A stretch of 64,000 nucleotides of DNA from Cynocephalus volans. Taxonomy: Eukaryota > Chordata > Mammalia > Dermoptera > Cynocephalidae. The first letter of the stretch is position 1. Every line of letters starts with the position of its first letter. The position numbers and the translations under genes were made by a program. The notes beneath the pieces were generated by a model. That model made no database searches and had not been told where the DNA came from. It was given only the letters and a program-made list of their open reading frames with translations. Positions 40,301 to 55,300 of the stretch are shown here, piece by piece. The stretch lies in NCBI RefSeq assembly GCF_027409185.1, contig NC_084460.1, positions 151,487,569-151,551,568 of the forward strand, in the 5' to 3' direction.

Positions 40301-43300
40301 AATTGAAAATTAATAAAGAATATACAAAAAGAAAATTACAAATAAGCAGAAATTAAAAAGCATGGTTCTAAATAAGCCATGGGTTAAAGAAAAAAAAAAA
40401 AACAGAGAAAATGAGATAGCATTTTGAACATAATAAATTAAAATTCAACATATTAAAATTTGTAAACTGCAGTTAAAACAGTTCTTAGAAGGAAATCACA
40501 GCAATAAAGTTTATATCTGAAAAATGAATACCTCATAAGCTTCAACATAAAGCAGAAAAAGAGAGAAAATAAAACACAAAGTAAGCAAAAAGATGAAAAT
40601 AATATCAACAAGAAATCTATAAACTAGGAAAGAAAAACCAGTAGAGAAAATGAATGAAACCAAAAGCTGTGTTTTTTTTAATATTACAAAATATCAAATT
40701 GATAAATCACTGATGAAGGAAAAAACTGGGACAGAGCAAGAACACACAAATTACAAATGTCAAGAACGCAAAGAAGGGCATCACTTCATATCCTAAAGAT
40801 GTTGAAGGATAATAAGAAAACATTATAATCAATAATATGTTATTACATTTTAAAATTTAGTAGAAATGGTCAAAATACTTGACAGACTAAAACTACCAAA
40901 GCTCATTCAACAAGACAGATAACCTAACCCACTCTATATCTATTTTTTAAAAAACTGCAGTTTAAAAACTTATGCACAAAGAAAACTTCACTCAAAATGA
41001 CTTACTGATGAATCCTATCAAACATTTAAGGAAGAAATATACAAAGCCTTCCAGTAATGAAAAGTTAGGGACACCTGCCAACTCGTGCTACGAGGCCAGC
41101 ATTATTACCCTAATACAAAAATCAAATATAAATGCTGCAAAAAAGTGAAACTACAAATCAAGATCTTTCATAAACACAGATACAAATATTCTTAACAAAA
41201 TTTCAGCAAATTGAAAATACATTAAAAAAAAAAAATACATCAGTGCCAAGCAGTGTATATGCTAGGAACAAAACACTGTTTTTTGGGTTTTTTTTGAAAT
41301 TCGATCAATGTAATTCACTATATTAACAGAAACTATACAATCATTTCAACACATGCAAAAAATACCAAGCAAATAAACAAACAAAACATTTGGCAAAATT
41401 CATTTCTGATAAAAACTTTTAATAAACTAGATAAAAAGAAACTTCTTCAATCTATAAAAAGCCAATAATTAATCATACTTAATCATGAAAGACTGAATGT
41501 CTTTTCCCCTACGATAAGTTAAAAGATAAGGATGTCTGCTCTTACCACTTCTACTCAATATTGTACGAGAAGTTTTAGCCAGTGTAAGAAAGCCATGTAA
41601 GAAAAGGAAAAGAAAATGAAAAGGTTTCAAGATTGGAAATAAAGATATGAAATTTTATTTATTCACATTGATATGATTATCTGTGTAGACATCTCATGGA
41701 ATCTACAAAAAGGGTATAAGAGTGAGTTTAGGAAGGTTACAAGATTCAAGATGAATATACAAAAATTTAATATCTCTATATACTAGCAAAAAATCAGAAA
41801 TTGAATTTGTTCTTAAAATATTATTTAGTATCAAAAATATGAAATACTTAGAGATAAATTTGACAAAAGAAGTGCAAGACCTGTATATTTACAAGTACAA
41901 AACACTGGTGACAAAAATTAAAGATCTAAACAAATGAAGAGAGATATGTTCATGAATCAGAAGACTTAATATTAAGATGTTAAATCTTCCCAAATTGGTT
42001 TACATATTCAATATAATCCCAGTCAAAATCTGATCTTCTTTTTTTGTAGAAATTGACACGTTTATTCTAAGGATTAGCAGTACCTAACTTTAAGACTTAC
42101 TATAAAGCTATAGTAATAAAACAGCATAGTATTGGCTTAAGAATAATTATATAAATCAATGGAATACAATAGAGCCCAGAAAGATGACCACAAATATTTG
42201 GACAACTGATTTTCCACAAAGATGACAAGGGAAAGATATTAACAACAAGTTATGTTGGAACAACTGAATTTCCATATGCAGAAAGTGAATCTCTACCCTT
42301 ACCTGACACCATACTAAAACTTAAGTCAATATGATTCAGTTTGAAATTTAAGAACTAAAACTGTAATGTTTCCAGAAGAAAACAGAAGAGAAAATATTAG
42401 TGACTTTGGGTTAGGCAAAGATTTCTTAGATAGGACACTAAAAGTACTAAACACAGAAGAATAATAATTGTACTGATCAAAATAAAGGAAAACACACTTT
42501 TGTTCCTCAAAAGATACTTAAGAAAATAAAAGACAAGGCTTAGAACTGGAAGAGAGTATTTATAAAACATATACTTAATAAAGCACTTATTTCCAAAACA
42601 TATAAGGAATTATTACAAATAAATAATAAAACTACTCGATGGAAAAAATTGGGTGAAATATTTGAATAGATATTTTGGCAAAAAAGATACATAGATGGCA
42701 AATAGGTGCATAAAAAGATGTTCAACATCACTAGTGATTAGGGAAATGCAATTTAAAATGACAATCTACTACACATCCACTAGAATGGCTAAAATTAAAG
42801 ACTGTCAACTCCAAGTATGTGGAACAAGTGTAACTCTCATACGTTGCTAGTGGAAAGGGAAACAATACGGCCACTTTGCAGATCATTTAGCATTTTCTTA
42901 TACAGTTAAACATATATTTATTTACCTTATGACCCAACAATCCACTTAGGAATATACCCAAGAGAAATGAAAACATATGTTCACACAAAGACTACACTTG
43001 CATTTTTATAGCAACTTCACTCAAAATAACCAAAATGCGGAAACAACCCAAATGTCCGTGGGCTGGCAAATGAATAAACAAATTGAGAAGCACTCAAAAA
43101 ATGGAATAACACTCATCAATAAAAAGTAATTAATACTGGTACATGTAACAACATTGATTAACCTCAGAATAATTATGTGAGTTAAAATAGCCATATTAAA
43201 AAAGAGTTCATATTATATGATTCCACTTACATAAAATTTTAGAAATGTAAATTAATTTACAGTGACAGTATTTTCCTCACTGGGGAGAAGGGAGACAGGC

Positions 43301-46300
43301 AAGGAGGGGTGGGTAGGAGGGATTCCAAAGGGCATGAGGAAATTTTGCGGATGATAAACATATTCATTACTTTGACTGTAGCAACGGTTTGGCGAATTTA
43401 TACATATGTCAAAATGTATCAGATTGTATACTTTAAATATGTACAGTTTGTTTCATGTCATTTATACCTCAATAAAGCTGAGTTTTGTTTAAAAGACTTG
43501 CCACAATGTATGTTTAAGAACATAGCACAAAGATTATTTAAAGATGAACCAGACGAGCCTATTAAAAAAAAAAAAAAAGTATATTCATTGTCACAGACTC
43601 AATAATCTTTAAAATATCAAGTAAGGCATTTACAAGTTAACATACATATATATTTTTTGTAACCCTCTTTTGTTTTCCATGACTATTTTATCTTTGCTGT
43701 TAACTAAGAATAAGGTGGTTCTGTTTTGAGCAATATTTCTTCCTAGGCATTCATGACTTTCACAAACTGAAGAATAACTTGATTCTATAATCAGCAGAAT
43801 GACACAATAAACAAAGGTAAGCAGAAAATGCAGGAAGGCACTAAATGCCATTTCTCAGTCAAGTAAATCACTTACCACCTGCCATGTGCCTTTTTCCTAG
43901 CTACCTAATTATTCCAACACTAATTTCCAAATTTGTTTGAAAAGTTAAACTGAAATTTAATGTTCTACTTACCAGCTGTTTTTCTTGTTTCTCTAAAGCT
44001 GCTCGATCTCTGATTATAGCTCTTTGTGTACCTCGTAACTCTCGATTCTGTTCCTTTATCACATCTAAGAGAATCACAAAAGAAACCTAAATTTATGGGT
44101 TGTAAAATTTTCTTCAATACTGTTTAAAATACGAAACTCAGAGACAATAAAAAGAAGAAATCTAGATTTACTAGATGTTAATTTTTTTCTTTCAATTTAG
44201 CATACTAAAAAATTAGTCAAATATTAAAGTTTGTATTATAAATATTGATTATAAAATAATTGACTAACGATGAGTGCAAATATCCTACAGTCTGAGGTTT
44301 AACCAAAAGTATAAATTAAATCGCAATAAAATATTCCCTTAGAGAAATGATTAGCATACAAGTACAATGTTTTATGTATATGTCACACACACACAAATAT
44401 ATAACCTTTTCATCTCTCCTTACTCCAATACTATATAAAATTTCAGGAAGGAGGGCAGGTCATGTATTTATCAAATCTATTTCCCCCCCTACAGTAAGTC
44501 ATAACAGAATGAAACAGCAGACCTTATAATGAGGCAGATCTGGATTTGAATCCCATCTTCTCCATTACTCTCGATCATTATATAATTATATCTTGGAAGA
44601 GTTAGTTAATACTGTAAATCTCAGATTTCTTATTTATAAAACAGTGATTATTTTAAGGAGTAAATAGCATACAAAATGCCCTGATATACTGTAAGTGTCT
44701 ATTCATAGTCTTTCTAATTTATCTCAATTTATCTGGATTCTTTTAGAACTACCTTTTGAAGAATTGAACTATTGCTTTAGGCCTGATGGACTGTAATTTG
44801 GGTTAGCTGTTACTAAATAGTGATTTCTTTAAAAGATTACATAAAGCGATATAAATTCTTGTCAACACTAATCTTATTGTTGAGAAAATGTAGGAAAATG
44901 GTCAGGGCCCCTCGGATGTTCAGAATCTTGCCAAGCATTTGATTTAAATATGCATGTGCGCCCAGGTGTTCCTTGGTTACTGTCTAATGTAATTGCGCAT
45001 GTGCACCCAGGTGTCCTGGGTTATGGACTTAAGTATAAAGGCCGAGTGGCTCTGATCCCCAGTGCCCGTCTCTGGGGGGCCACGAGGAGGCTGCTATGCT
45101 GCTGTGAGGCTGTTGTTGCCAGGGCCCCCAAGACCCTCCGAGAGGCCGCCACCACCGCCAGACCTGTAAGTTGCTGGACCTGTAAGGTGCTGCTGCCATT
45201 GTTGAGGACTGAGCACATGTCCTCTGCCAACAGCTCCTGGGATCTTTCCCAATTACCTAGCATGGACCTGCGTGTGAGGGGTCTGGGGACCCAGTCTGTA
45301 CAATGGGTTTGAAGGGTCTGAGCCCTAGCTCTAACAATATAAATGTAAACATAGTATAACTAAAATAATGAAACATTTTGGCTTTAGTTATGATTTGCCT
45401 TACTCGACAACTGGTGTAGTTGTGTAGCTTGACAATTGGCTATGTCGGCAGGATTCTGACATTAGCCCTAGCTTTACACTTATTATCAGGAATCTTGTTA
45501 ACATACATTATAAAATTTATTATCCATAATAATGCTATGAAGTTGATTTTTTTCTATTTTATATATAAGAAAATTGAGTGTTAGGAATGTTAAATAACTT
45601 GTCCAAGGTCACATAGGTAGTAAGCAGTAATACCAGATTTGGATCCAAGCATTCTGTCTCCTGAACCTGTGATCTTATTTACTTTACTAAAGTAACTTTT
45701 TAATGAAGAGGTAGATTAAAAACAACAACAACAGAAAGTAGTCTCTTCATCAAATGGTACTGGGACAACTGGACAGCCACATGAAAAAGAATAAAGTTGG
45801 ACCCCTGCTTCACCCCATGCATTAAAAATTAGCACTCAGGAAAGATTAATGACCCAAATATAAAAGCTAAAATCATAAAACTCTTAGAAGAATATACAGA
45901 AGTAAATCTTCATGACCTGAGATTTTGCAATGGATTCTAATATATGACACTAAAAGCATAAGCAACAAAAGAAAAAAAAAAAAAAAAAGGTAAATTGGAC
46001 CTCATGAAAATTAAAAACTTCTGTGCATCAAATGACATTATCAAGTGAAAAGACAATCTACAAAAGGGGAGACAATATATGAACATTATACATCAGATAA
46101 GAGTCTAGCATCCAGAATATATAAAGGATTCTTACAACTCAAGAACAAAAGACAAACAACCCAGTTTTAGAATGGGCAAAGGGTTTGAATAGACATTTAT
46201 CCATAGAAGATATACAAATGGCCAATAAACACATGGAAAAGATGCTCAACGTAACTAATCACTAGGGAAATGAGATAATATTTCACATCCATTAGAATGT

Positions 46301-49300
46301 CTACAATAAAAAAAAAAGGCAATAACAAGCATTGTTGAGGATGTATTGATATGGAACCCTTGCACACTGCTAGTAAGAACATAAAATGGTTTGGCCACTG
46401 TAGTGGCCACCAAACCACAGTTTGGTGGTTCCTCAAAAAGTAAAACATAAAATTGCCATATGACCCAGCAATTCCACTCCTAGATATTACCCAAAAGAAC
46501 TGAAACAGGTACTCAAATACTTTTACATGAATGTTCAAAGCACCATTCACATTAGCCAAAAGGTGGAAGCAACCCAACTGAATATAAACAGATGAATAAA
46601 ATGTGGTACATACAATGAAATATTAATATTACTCAGCTGTCAAAAGAAATGAAGTACTGATACATACTAAAACACTGATAAATCTCAGAAACCTGATGCT
46701 AAGTGAAAGAAGCCAGATACAAAAGGTCACAATTTATAATTACACTTATATGAAATATCCAGAAGAGGTAAACCCATAAAGACAGAAAGCAGATTGGTAG
46801 TTGCCAGGGGTTGGCAAAAGGGGGGAATGAGTCACTGCTTAACGGGTACCAGGTTTTATTTTGAGGTGATGACAGGTTTTGGAACTAGATATTGGTGGTG
46901 ATGACACACCATTGTTAATGTACTGAATTCCGCTGAACTTATTCATTTTATAATGGTTAATGTGATATTTCACCACAATTAAAACAATAACGTCTGCTCT
47001 ATGATAATATTGGGGGACCTGAACACATCTTTCAGCATTGGACAGATCATCTAGGCAACAAATCAACAGAATAACCGTTACTCTTTCTGAGGGAGAAAAG
47101 AAATCTAGGGTTATCAGTGGTGGGAGGGGGGAGAGGAAGGGGGATAAGGAGTGATAGGACAAGGAGCATAAAGAATAAGTACAATTTGTAACAATATACA
47201 TACTAGCAATATTGATTTGATCAACATATGTCAACAGTGAATCCCAAAAATATGCATAATCAATTATGATTCAATAAAACAAAACAAAACAAAACAAAAA
47301 ACAATAACAAAGCCATGGAACACTGGTTGGGATCCTATTCTAAAATAACATGATGTATTAGTTTACTAGGGCTGCCATAACAAACACTACAAACTGGATA
47401 GGTCAAACAACAGAAATTTATTTTCTCACAGTTCTGGAGACCAGAAGTCCAAGATCAAGGTGCCAGCAGGTTTGGTATCTCCTAAGGCTTCTCTCCTTGG
47501 CTTGCAGATTGCCACCTTCTTGCTGTGTCCTCACATGACCTTCTTCTGGTATCTCTTTCTACCAGTCATATTGGATCAGAGCCACACCCTTATGTCCTCA
47601 TTTAACCTTAATTACTGCTTTAAAGGCCCTATCTCCAATAGTCATATTAGGGGTCAGAGCTTCATCATATGAATTGGGGGAGAGGGGGAACAATTCAGCC
47701 CGTGCTATGGCCTAAATGTTTATCCCCTCCAAAGCTCACATGGAAGCTTGATCTCCAGTTTGGCAATGTTGACAGATGGAGCCTTTAGCAAGTGATTGGA
47801 TTGCAAGAGCTATGCCCTCATGAATGGATTAATCTATTCATAGGTTAATGGGTTAATGGATGAGTGGGTTGTCATAAGAGGGGCACTGGTGGTTTTATAA
47901 GGAGAGCAAGTGAGCATATTAAACAGGCTCTGCCCCCTCGCCATGTGATACCCTGTGCAGCTTCAGGATTCTTCAGAGAGTCTCCGCTAAGGAGAAGACC
48001 TTCACCAGATGTGCTCCCTTGATCTTGGACTTCCCAGCCTCCTGAACTGTAAAATATACATTTCACTTTCTTATTAATTACTCAGTTTCAGGTATTCTAT
48101 TAAAGGCAAATGGACTAAGATAGCCCATAATACACAGTATATTTTCCCAGACATTATAGACTGACCCCAAACAAACAAACAAAAAGCTTTCATTTCCCCT
48201 TTCTTCCAAAGCAATCATCAGTCTCCTCATCTTCAACCTTCAAACACACAGTTTTTTTCTTCTGGACTTAGTGCCCCATCTTGCCAAAGCTAATGGACTG
48301 GTATAAAAACATTTACCACTTACTCCACTGTTTTGATGGAAAATATGCTCTAAACTTTAAACTATGAAATTACAGATGACCTTCTGGAATACAACCCGTT
48401 TGTGTACTAAGGACTCTTTAAACTCAACTAGTATAAGATGAAATGGCAGTACCAGATAGTGATGATGGTCATCTACAGCTATGACAGTACTGCTTGAAAA
48501 GAGAAGCTACTATATTGATAAGTTAAGCTATGGCCAGAGGTGACACAGCAACTGCTGAAAGCCAGGACTGCTAAGATCTAGCATTCTATCAATGTACTTT
48601 TTTATATTATTACTAGGGTGGTATAATTAAAAATATAACTTTGGTCTTTGTCCTGGGTTCCTGGCACAGAGGCCCTAAAATCCTTGGAATGTCCTGAGCC
48701 CCTTTCTAGCATACCTAATTATATGCCAATGAGGGGACTCGGAAGGGATAGGGCTGACAGCTTCGGGATGGGGCTGGTCACCAGAAAGACCAAACCCTTG
48801 ATTAAAGGGAGGGAACTTTCAGTTCGAACCCACCCCCATACCTCCGGGGACGGGGAGCACTGGAGACTGCGTTATAAAAACTCTGTAACAAACAGATTCA
48901 GAGAAATTCCAGGATAGTGAACACACTGCAGTGCTGGGAAGGTGGTGCACCAGGGAGGGCATAGAAACTGTGTTCCCCACCCCCAACCTATGTATCACTT
49001 CTTTTCGGCTGTTCCTGAGCTGAGCTGTATCCTCTATAATAAACAGGAAATAGTAAATAAAGCATTTTCCAGAGTTTTGAGAGTTGTCCCAGCAAATTAT
49101 CAAACCTGAAGATGAAGCTGTAGGAATATAGTAACCTGGGACTTATGGGCAGCATGTGAAGTGGGGACAGTCTTGTGGGACTGAGCTCTTAACCTATACT
49201 GTCTGCTCTAACCCTGGATAATTACTGTTAAAATGTAATTGAATTGTTGGACACACAATTGATCTGAGAATCTGAGAGTAGCAACTAATACAGCCATCTT

Positions 49301-52300
49301 TACTGAAAAACAAGTATTACAACGTGATTAAACAAAACATGTAATTTAATCAAAATAGTTTGATTTCACTTTTCTTAATTTTATATAACTTAATTTTATG
49401 TACCATAATTGTCACTGTATATCATAAAAGGAAAAATAAAGAAAATTAACTACTACATATTCCATAGCCTCATAGTTATTAACAGACCTATTAATATTTA
49501 AACAGTTCTAAGCTATAAACTCAGAGCATTAAATGTTACATATGAAAACACAATCATAACACTTTAAAACATATTATGGTAAGTAGGAGAAGATAGTAAA
49601 ACATCTTTTCATACAAGCTGACAAGAATTTCCTTATAAAACTGACAGATCTTGAACATAATAACCAGCACCATTTTAGGCAAGGCCAAGCACAAAATGGC
49701 CCCCAACCCCTCCCTACTTCCCTTAACGAGGAGTCTCATGACTTCTGCAAAATAGAAACCCTATTGTTTCTGCATAGGTGCAATGCCCCTCCCTCACAAT
49801 GTCCCTCCTTGATTGCTTCAAGCCAGCCCTTGGCGCCCTACAGTCCATATAAGCTCTCCCACCCCCAGGCCTGGTGCTGCCCTCCATTTTGAGTGCAACC
49901 TGGCAGATTTTTCTTCCTTTATTTATTTTTATATTTTATTTTTTTTATAAAGATGAACGATAAGGGGATCTTAACCCTTGACTTGGTGTTGTCAGCACCA
50001 CGCTCTCCGAAATGAGCGAACCGGCCATCCCTATATGGGATCCGAACCCGTGGCCTTGGTGTTATCAGCACCACACTCTCCCGAGTGAGCCACATGCCGG
50101 CCCAGATTTTCTTCCATTAATAAAGCTTAATCGGTACCCGGCGTTTCAGCTCACTTTCTTTCAAAAACAAATTACTCTTCATTTTTTTTTAAAACAATCC
50201 CTATATTAAATGTACATTTAATGAATTGGTTTTCTAAATAACACAGAAAGAATAACATGAGAACAGTTCTGAGATACTTTTAATGTTTTTATGGCCAAGT
50301 TTATTTTCCATTAGATTTTTCTCTCAGTAGGTCTGATTTCATCCCTAGATTACAAGCTCTCTAAGAGCTGGGAAGACATATATTTATTTGTCTGTTCATT
50401 TGTATTCCCACCTTACTTCATGCTAAATACTGTACCAATATATCATACTTAATAGTAATCTAAGGGAGTACAAACATATATATTGAAATGTAAAAGGATC
50501 TGTCTTACAGGCTTATTTAAAATGTACCTTTAAAATGTATAATAAAATGTACTGGTTACCAAAAAAAAATTAACAATAGTAAAATCTGAACTATAACAGA
50601 TAGCTTTCTACAATTAGAATACGGAGCATCAAAATAATCGGCTATTTCCTTTATACTCTTCTCCTTTCTCCTTTTTCAGTTTGAGTCAAGACAATGTCAG
50701 AAACATATTCAGGGTCTCTCAACATCTAGGAGAGATGCAGTGCTTGGCTCCTGTCCCTTCTCTGCTTCTTTCTTTAGGCAAAAGAGGATGCCCTGAATTT
50801 TTCACACTCTAGCATTTCATCTACCTTGTGGGGTTGTTGGGACGCATTGTATAAGAGATGGTAATAGAAAACTTTCAAACTGTGAAAATGTCAAAGGTGC
50901 ATGCATATTGTATGGTGTGCTCTTTCTGTTAACATTCTGGGAGGTAAAAAGGGTCTGCCCCACCCACCCCCTCTTCTCTTCCCCACCCAGCACAATGATT
51001 AGATAAAGCCACCCTGGGCATTTCTAACTCTGGGTGTTAAAAACCTATCTTAAGCCTTTCAGGCTCTTCCTAACTGAATGAAATACACATCCCTGCACTA
51101 GACAGTTAAGGCTACAGACTTAAGGTTTGGACTTAAGAAGATAGAGACAAACAGTCTTTCTGCCTTCTTTGGTTCTGAGTCAATAAATTTATCTTACAGA
51201 AAACAAAAAATAATTAAAAAAAAACCAAGTCAAAACATAAATAAAAATGAAATAGAAAGAGTCTCTTCCCAAGTGGTCCAGCCTAGCTCACTAGGTTTCT
51301 CTACTGGGGTTTGAGGCCAAGCCCAATTATGGTTGTCCTCCTTGTATCCTATTCATTTACATACAAATTGCGCATGTGAAGACAAAAGCAACAAGTAATT
51401 ATCAACTATAAATATGGATATTCATTAATTTGTGAGTAATATAGTTTAAAGTGCCTTTCTTCTGGAGGAAGAGAGGGAGCCCATCTGGAGTTTGCAGGGC
51501 CATTCAGCATCGCTGCTCAGGAGCACTGAGGCACAGCATGCACAGCACACCACTTGGGATTCAAGCTGGCCTACTGGACACCAGCCACTCTACCATATAT
51601 GTGTACTGTGTTTGTGTTTTACTGTAAGGTCACGATGAGCTTTTTAATATAATAAACCATATTTTCTGCTTTTAAATGTATGTCTTTTAAGAAAAAGAAT
51701 CATTTTTATGTATACAATTTTATTGCCTATCTGTTATATCAAATCTAACCACCACATGAATTGAAATAGAAACATAAAATATTCCCACATCCCACTTTAC
51801 CATCTCCATTAACTGGCTTTTGAGTATCAAATTCCTTAGGGGATAGGGAGCTTCTACTTTTGACATCACCTTGCAAGCTCTGTGGCAGCTGGCATCAGTG
51901 GGAACAGAGGGCATGGGACACTAGCATTAGCATTATATCATGACTGTGGAGAGAAGAAAAGCCCCGAGTGAGTGTGAATTTGACTAAAACAGGTGTAATG
52001 GAGCTCACTGATGAATAAAGTGGAAGGGGTCCTGGCTATGTGGGGATGTAACATTTTCTTGGGTTGATGAGAAGAAAAAACTGCAAAAATGCTACAAATT
52101 CAAAAGCTAAGGCATAAGAAAGAAATGTTAAAAGTCAGTACCTAGAAATGCTGGCTCTAGGAACCCAATTTACTCAGAGGGAGAAGGAAAATGACAGTGA
52201 GGGAGCAGGTAAGGAGAAATTCGATATGCAGACCAAATTTGTTTCTCAGGCTTTGGAAATGATACATCAGAAACTCAACCACTTTTAATACATGGTAAAA

Positions 52301-55300
52301 AACGAAAACAAAAAACAGCTATGGGAAACAAAAGGACAGTAGAGAATCATGCCAATAGCTTTACAAATGGTAAGGGAGCCAATCAACTTAAGAACCAGGT
52401 GGAAGCTGAAAAACTCTGCAGGACTTGCTTGGAAGGAAGAGGCAGAGGCGGAACGCTACAGAAAAAATGGAAGAGTTTAGCACAAGGAGCCAAAAAAAGA
52501 TTTTTTTTCTCCTACCAATAAGTCTCGAAGATCATGCAAGCCCTGAGGGATTCATCCAAAGAAATTTATTATTATTAAAATGTCAGTGTTTTCAAGAGCT
52601 GAAGGAAGGTTTGAGATAGGCATGTGTCAGCAGACCTTTGGGTCTCATTTGGTCTTCAAAGACAAAGGCTTTGGTGACATCATCAATAACAGCTTCAGTT
52701 CAGAAAACTGTCAAAGGCATTTTTCAGCTTAAATAAATGAAGGAATGAGAGAAAAGCTCCCCTGGAAGAAAAGTCTCACAGACCTATGGCTTGAAGATGG
52801 GCAACGGTGGCATGAAAAGAAACACCTGTCTTTGGTGTCATGCTGGGCACGGAGAAATACAGAGGGAAGACGTTTTCCTACAGAAATGTCTGTTCTAAAA
52901 GTACAGAGAAACTTTTGCTAAGACAAGTGCTCAGAAGAGAGTTCTACGTTACTGAATCCCACATTCAATTATTTTTCTCTGGTGTGCCAAGAATGTCAGG
53001 ATCAAATAGAAAGTAAAATTAGCGTTTTTAAATATTCAGAATAATGAGCACTAAGGGGACATACAACATCCTAGGAAAGATCTGGACACTGTAGGCATCA
53101 CCATGAGAATGTTGCATTTTATTCTAGAAGAAAGAATAAGTGTTTCTGAAAGAGATTCAGTTTATATAGATGGTAAATTTAATTTCTTCTTAACATATCA
53201 GAAATATGGCACCACAACTGACCTCTAGACAGGAGATTTATCCTGACTTAGCTAAAACGTCACACATTCTGAACTCCGAAAAACTAGCATATACAGATAT
53301 CACCCCAAAGAGACAACAACCAAGAAGCTTTTTTCCTCTTCTGTCTGTAGAATTCCTCAAATTATCTATGAACTTGCACCAAGGTTCACGGTGAGAGGCA
53401 ATAATGTAAAAAATAAGAGGGAAACCTGAGATTGTTCAGGTTAGCTCTAGGAAGAAAAAAAAAGAGAATTCTAGGTATAAGGGCATCATAAGCAAAAATG
53501 CAATGGTACTTCAAAAAGTTCATGGAAAAACAGAATCAAAGTATAATATGAATCTTTCTATGAACTTTTTGAAGTACCCTTGTATGTTCTAGTGAGAAAA
53601 TGTATGGTAGATACTGATGGATAGATCAGTGTTGATGGACAATAAAATGTCCAGAGACATGGCTATAAAGATAGGCAAGAGCCAGTTCAAGGAGACTTAC
53701 ATGCATTATTAAAAAGCTCACATTTAATCCAGCAGGTACCAGAGATTTAATAAAGGGGTTTACAAGAGGAACAGCACCGTCAGATTTGGGTTTCCGGTAT
53801 ATCATTCATACATCCAACTTTGCAGATGAAGGATTTTAAGGGCAATGAAGCTACAGGGGGAAAAAAAGGCAGAAAGGTGATGGAATAAAGTGCAAGATAA
53901 GTAGAAACCGAATTAGAGCCAGGAGTTGCAGGCACACAGAGGAAGACCATGTGCCAAACATTTAAGAGGCAAAAAGAGCAGCACTTGGTAATCAGTTGAA
54001 GGTAGAGGGCAAAATCAAGTATTGCCAACACTGGAAGAGGAAAACTCAGGAAAGAAACTGATTTGCAAATGAATATGCAGTTTTCCCAGCACCATTTGCT
54101 GAAAAGGCAGTCTCTTCCGCAGTGTGTAGGCTTGGTGCCTTTGTCAAAGATCAGATGGCTGAAGGCAATTATTTGATTTTGTAATTTTCAAATGTAATAA
54201 TATTTGCATGTGGTCCACTCAGAATGATTTTAAGTTCTATAGTTGGAATCTAAAAAAAAAAAAAAAAACTATTAATTTAAGCTATATGGTTGAAATCTAA
54301 ACAACTTAATACCTACAAATGGCACATGGTCAACATCTCTTTAAGTTTATTCATTTGCAAAATAACTTTGTAATTCTTAATTTCTAAAACTCAGAATTAT
54401 GCTATAGTTTCCAGAGAGGAAAGACAGACACATCACTTGCAGCAGTGCCTATATATTCTAATTGGCATGTCTAAGTACACACATAGAAAAATGTCAGAAA
54501 CAGACGTAAGCCCAGGTTCAGACTAGAGCAATTGTCCAGTTAATTTCATATTTATCTGGAAGATTGCCTTCCAAATCTCAAAGCTGTTGCATTTAACTGA
54601 CAGCTATTTCATTAATGTTTTCTTTTTTCTTTTTTTTTTTTAAAGATGAGCGGTAAGAGGACCTTAACCCTCTGACTTGGTGTTGTCAGCACCACACTCT
54701 CCCAAGTGAGCTAACCAGCCATCCCTATGTAGGGATCCCAACACTTGGCCTTGGTGTTATCAGCACCACACTCTCCCAAGTGAGCCACGGGCTGGCCCCT
54801 CTACTTCATTAATGTTTTCAAGTTTATGTTCATTTGTATATATGATACAGCTGCTGTGTGCCAGCTTTGGAACAAGCTGACCCAATGAAGTGGAGCTGGT
54901 GAGGTAAATGGCAGTCTTAGAGGACTGCACCCTCCCAAGTCAGTCTTTAAATGTAATGCCTAAGTTTGCATACCGTTTGTCTGGCTTCAGTGGGACCATT
55001 CATCTTCTGGTTTCATGACTGATGCAAGTAGTCCTGAAAGATAACTTCCACCATATTTAATTCTACTACTGAAAAATTTTGTACTGAACCTTATGATAGA
55101 ATTGACTCCCCCATTAACTGGAAGGGACTTGGGTTAGCTTATCACATCTCTGACTTTTGGTGTCAAGTTTGAAATGCCATTTAGAAAGTACACCTTGAAT
55201 TTTACTATATCATCTAAAATCTAATAGGCAGGTCAAGGGAAAATGAGGAACACTTTTAAAAAGACAAGTGAACAAATACAATATTGATGGGGGAGGGGAG

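Noticed and set aside
51900-53460. Possible retroviral or gene remnant in CHMP2B intron 1
   Set aside because: Composition is somewhat richer in purines and short frames occur (52321-52619), but no motif, LTR or splice pattern could be identified.
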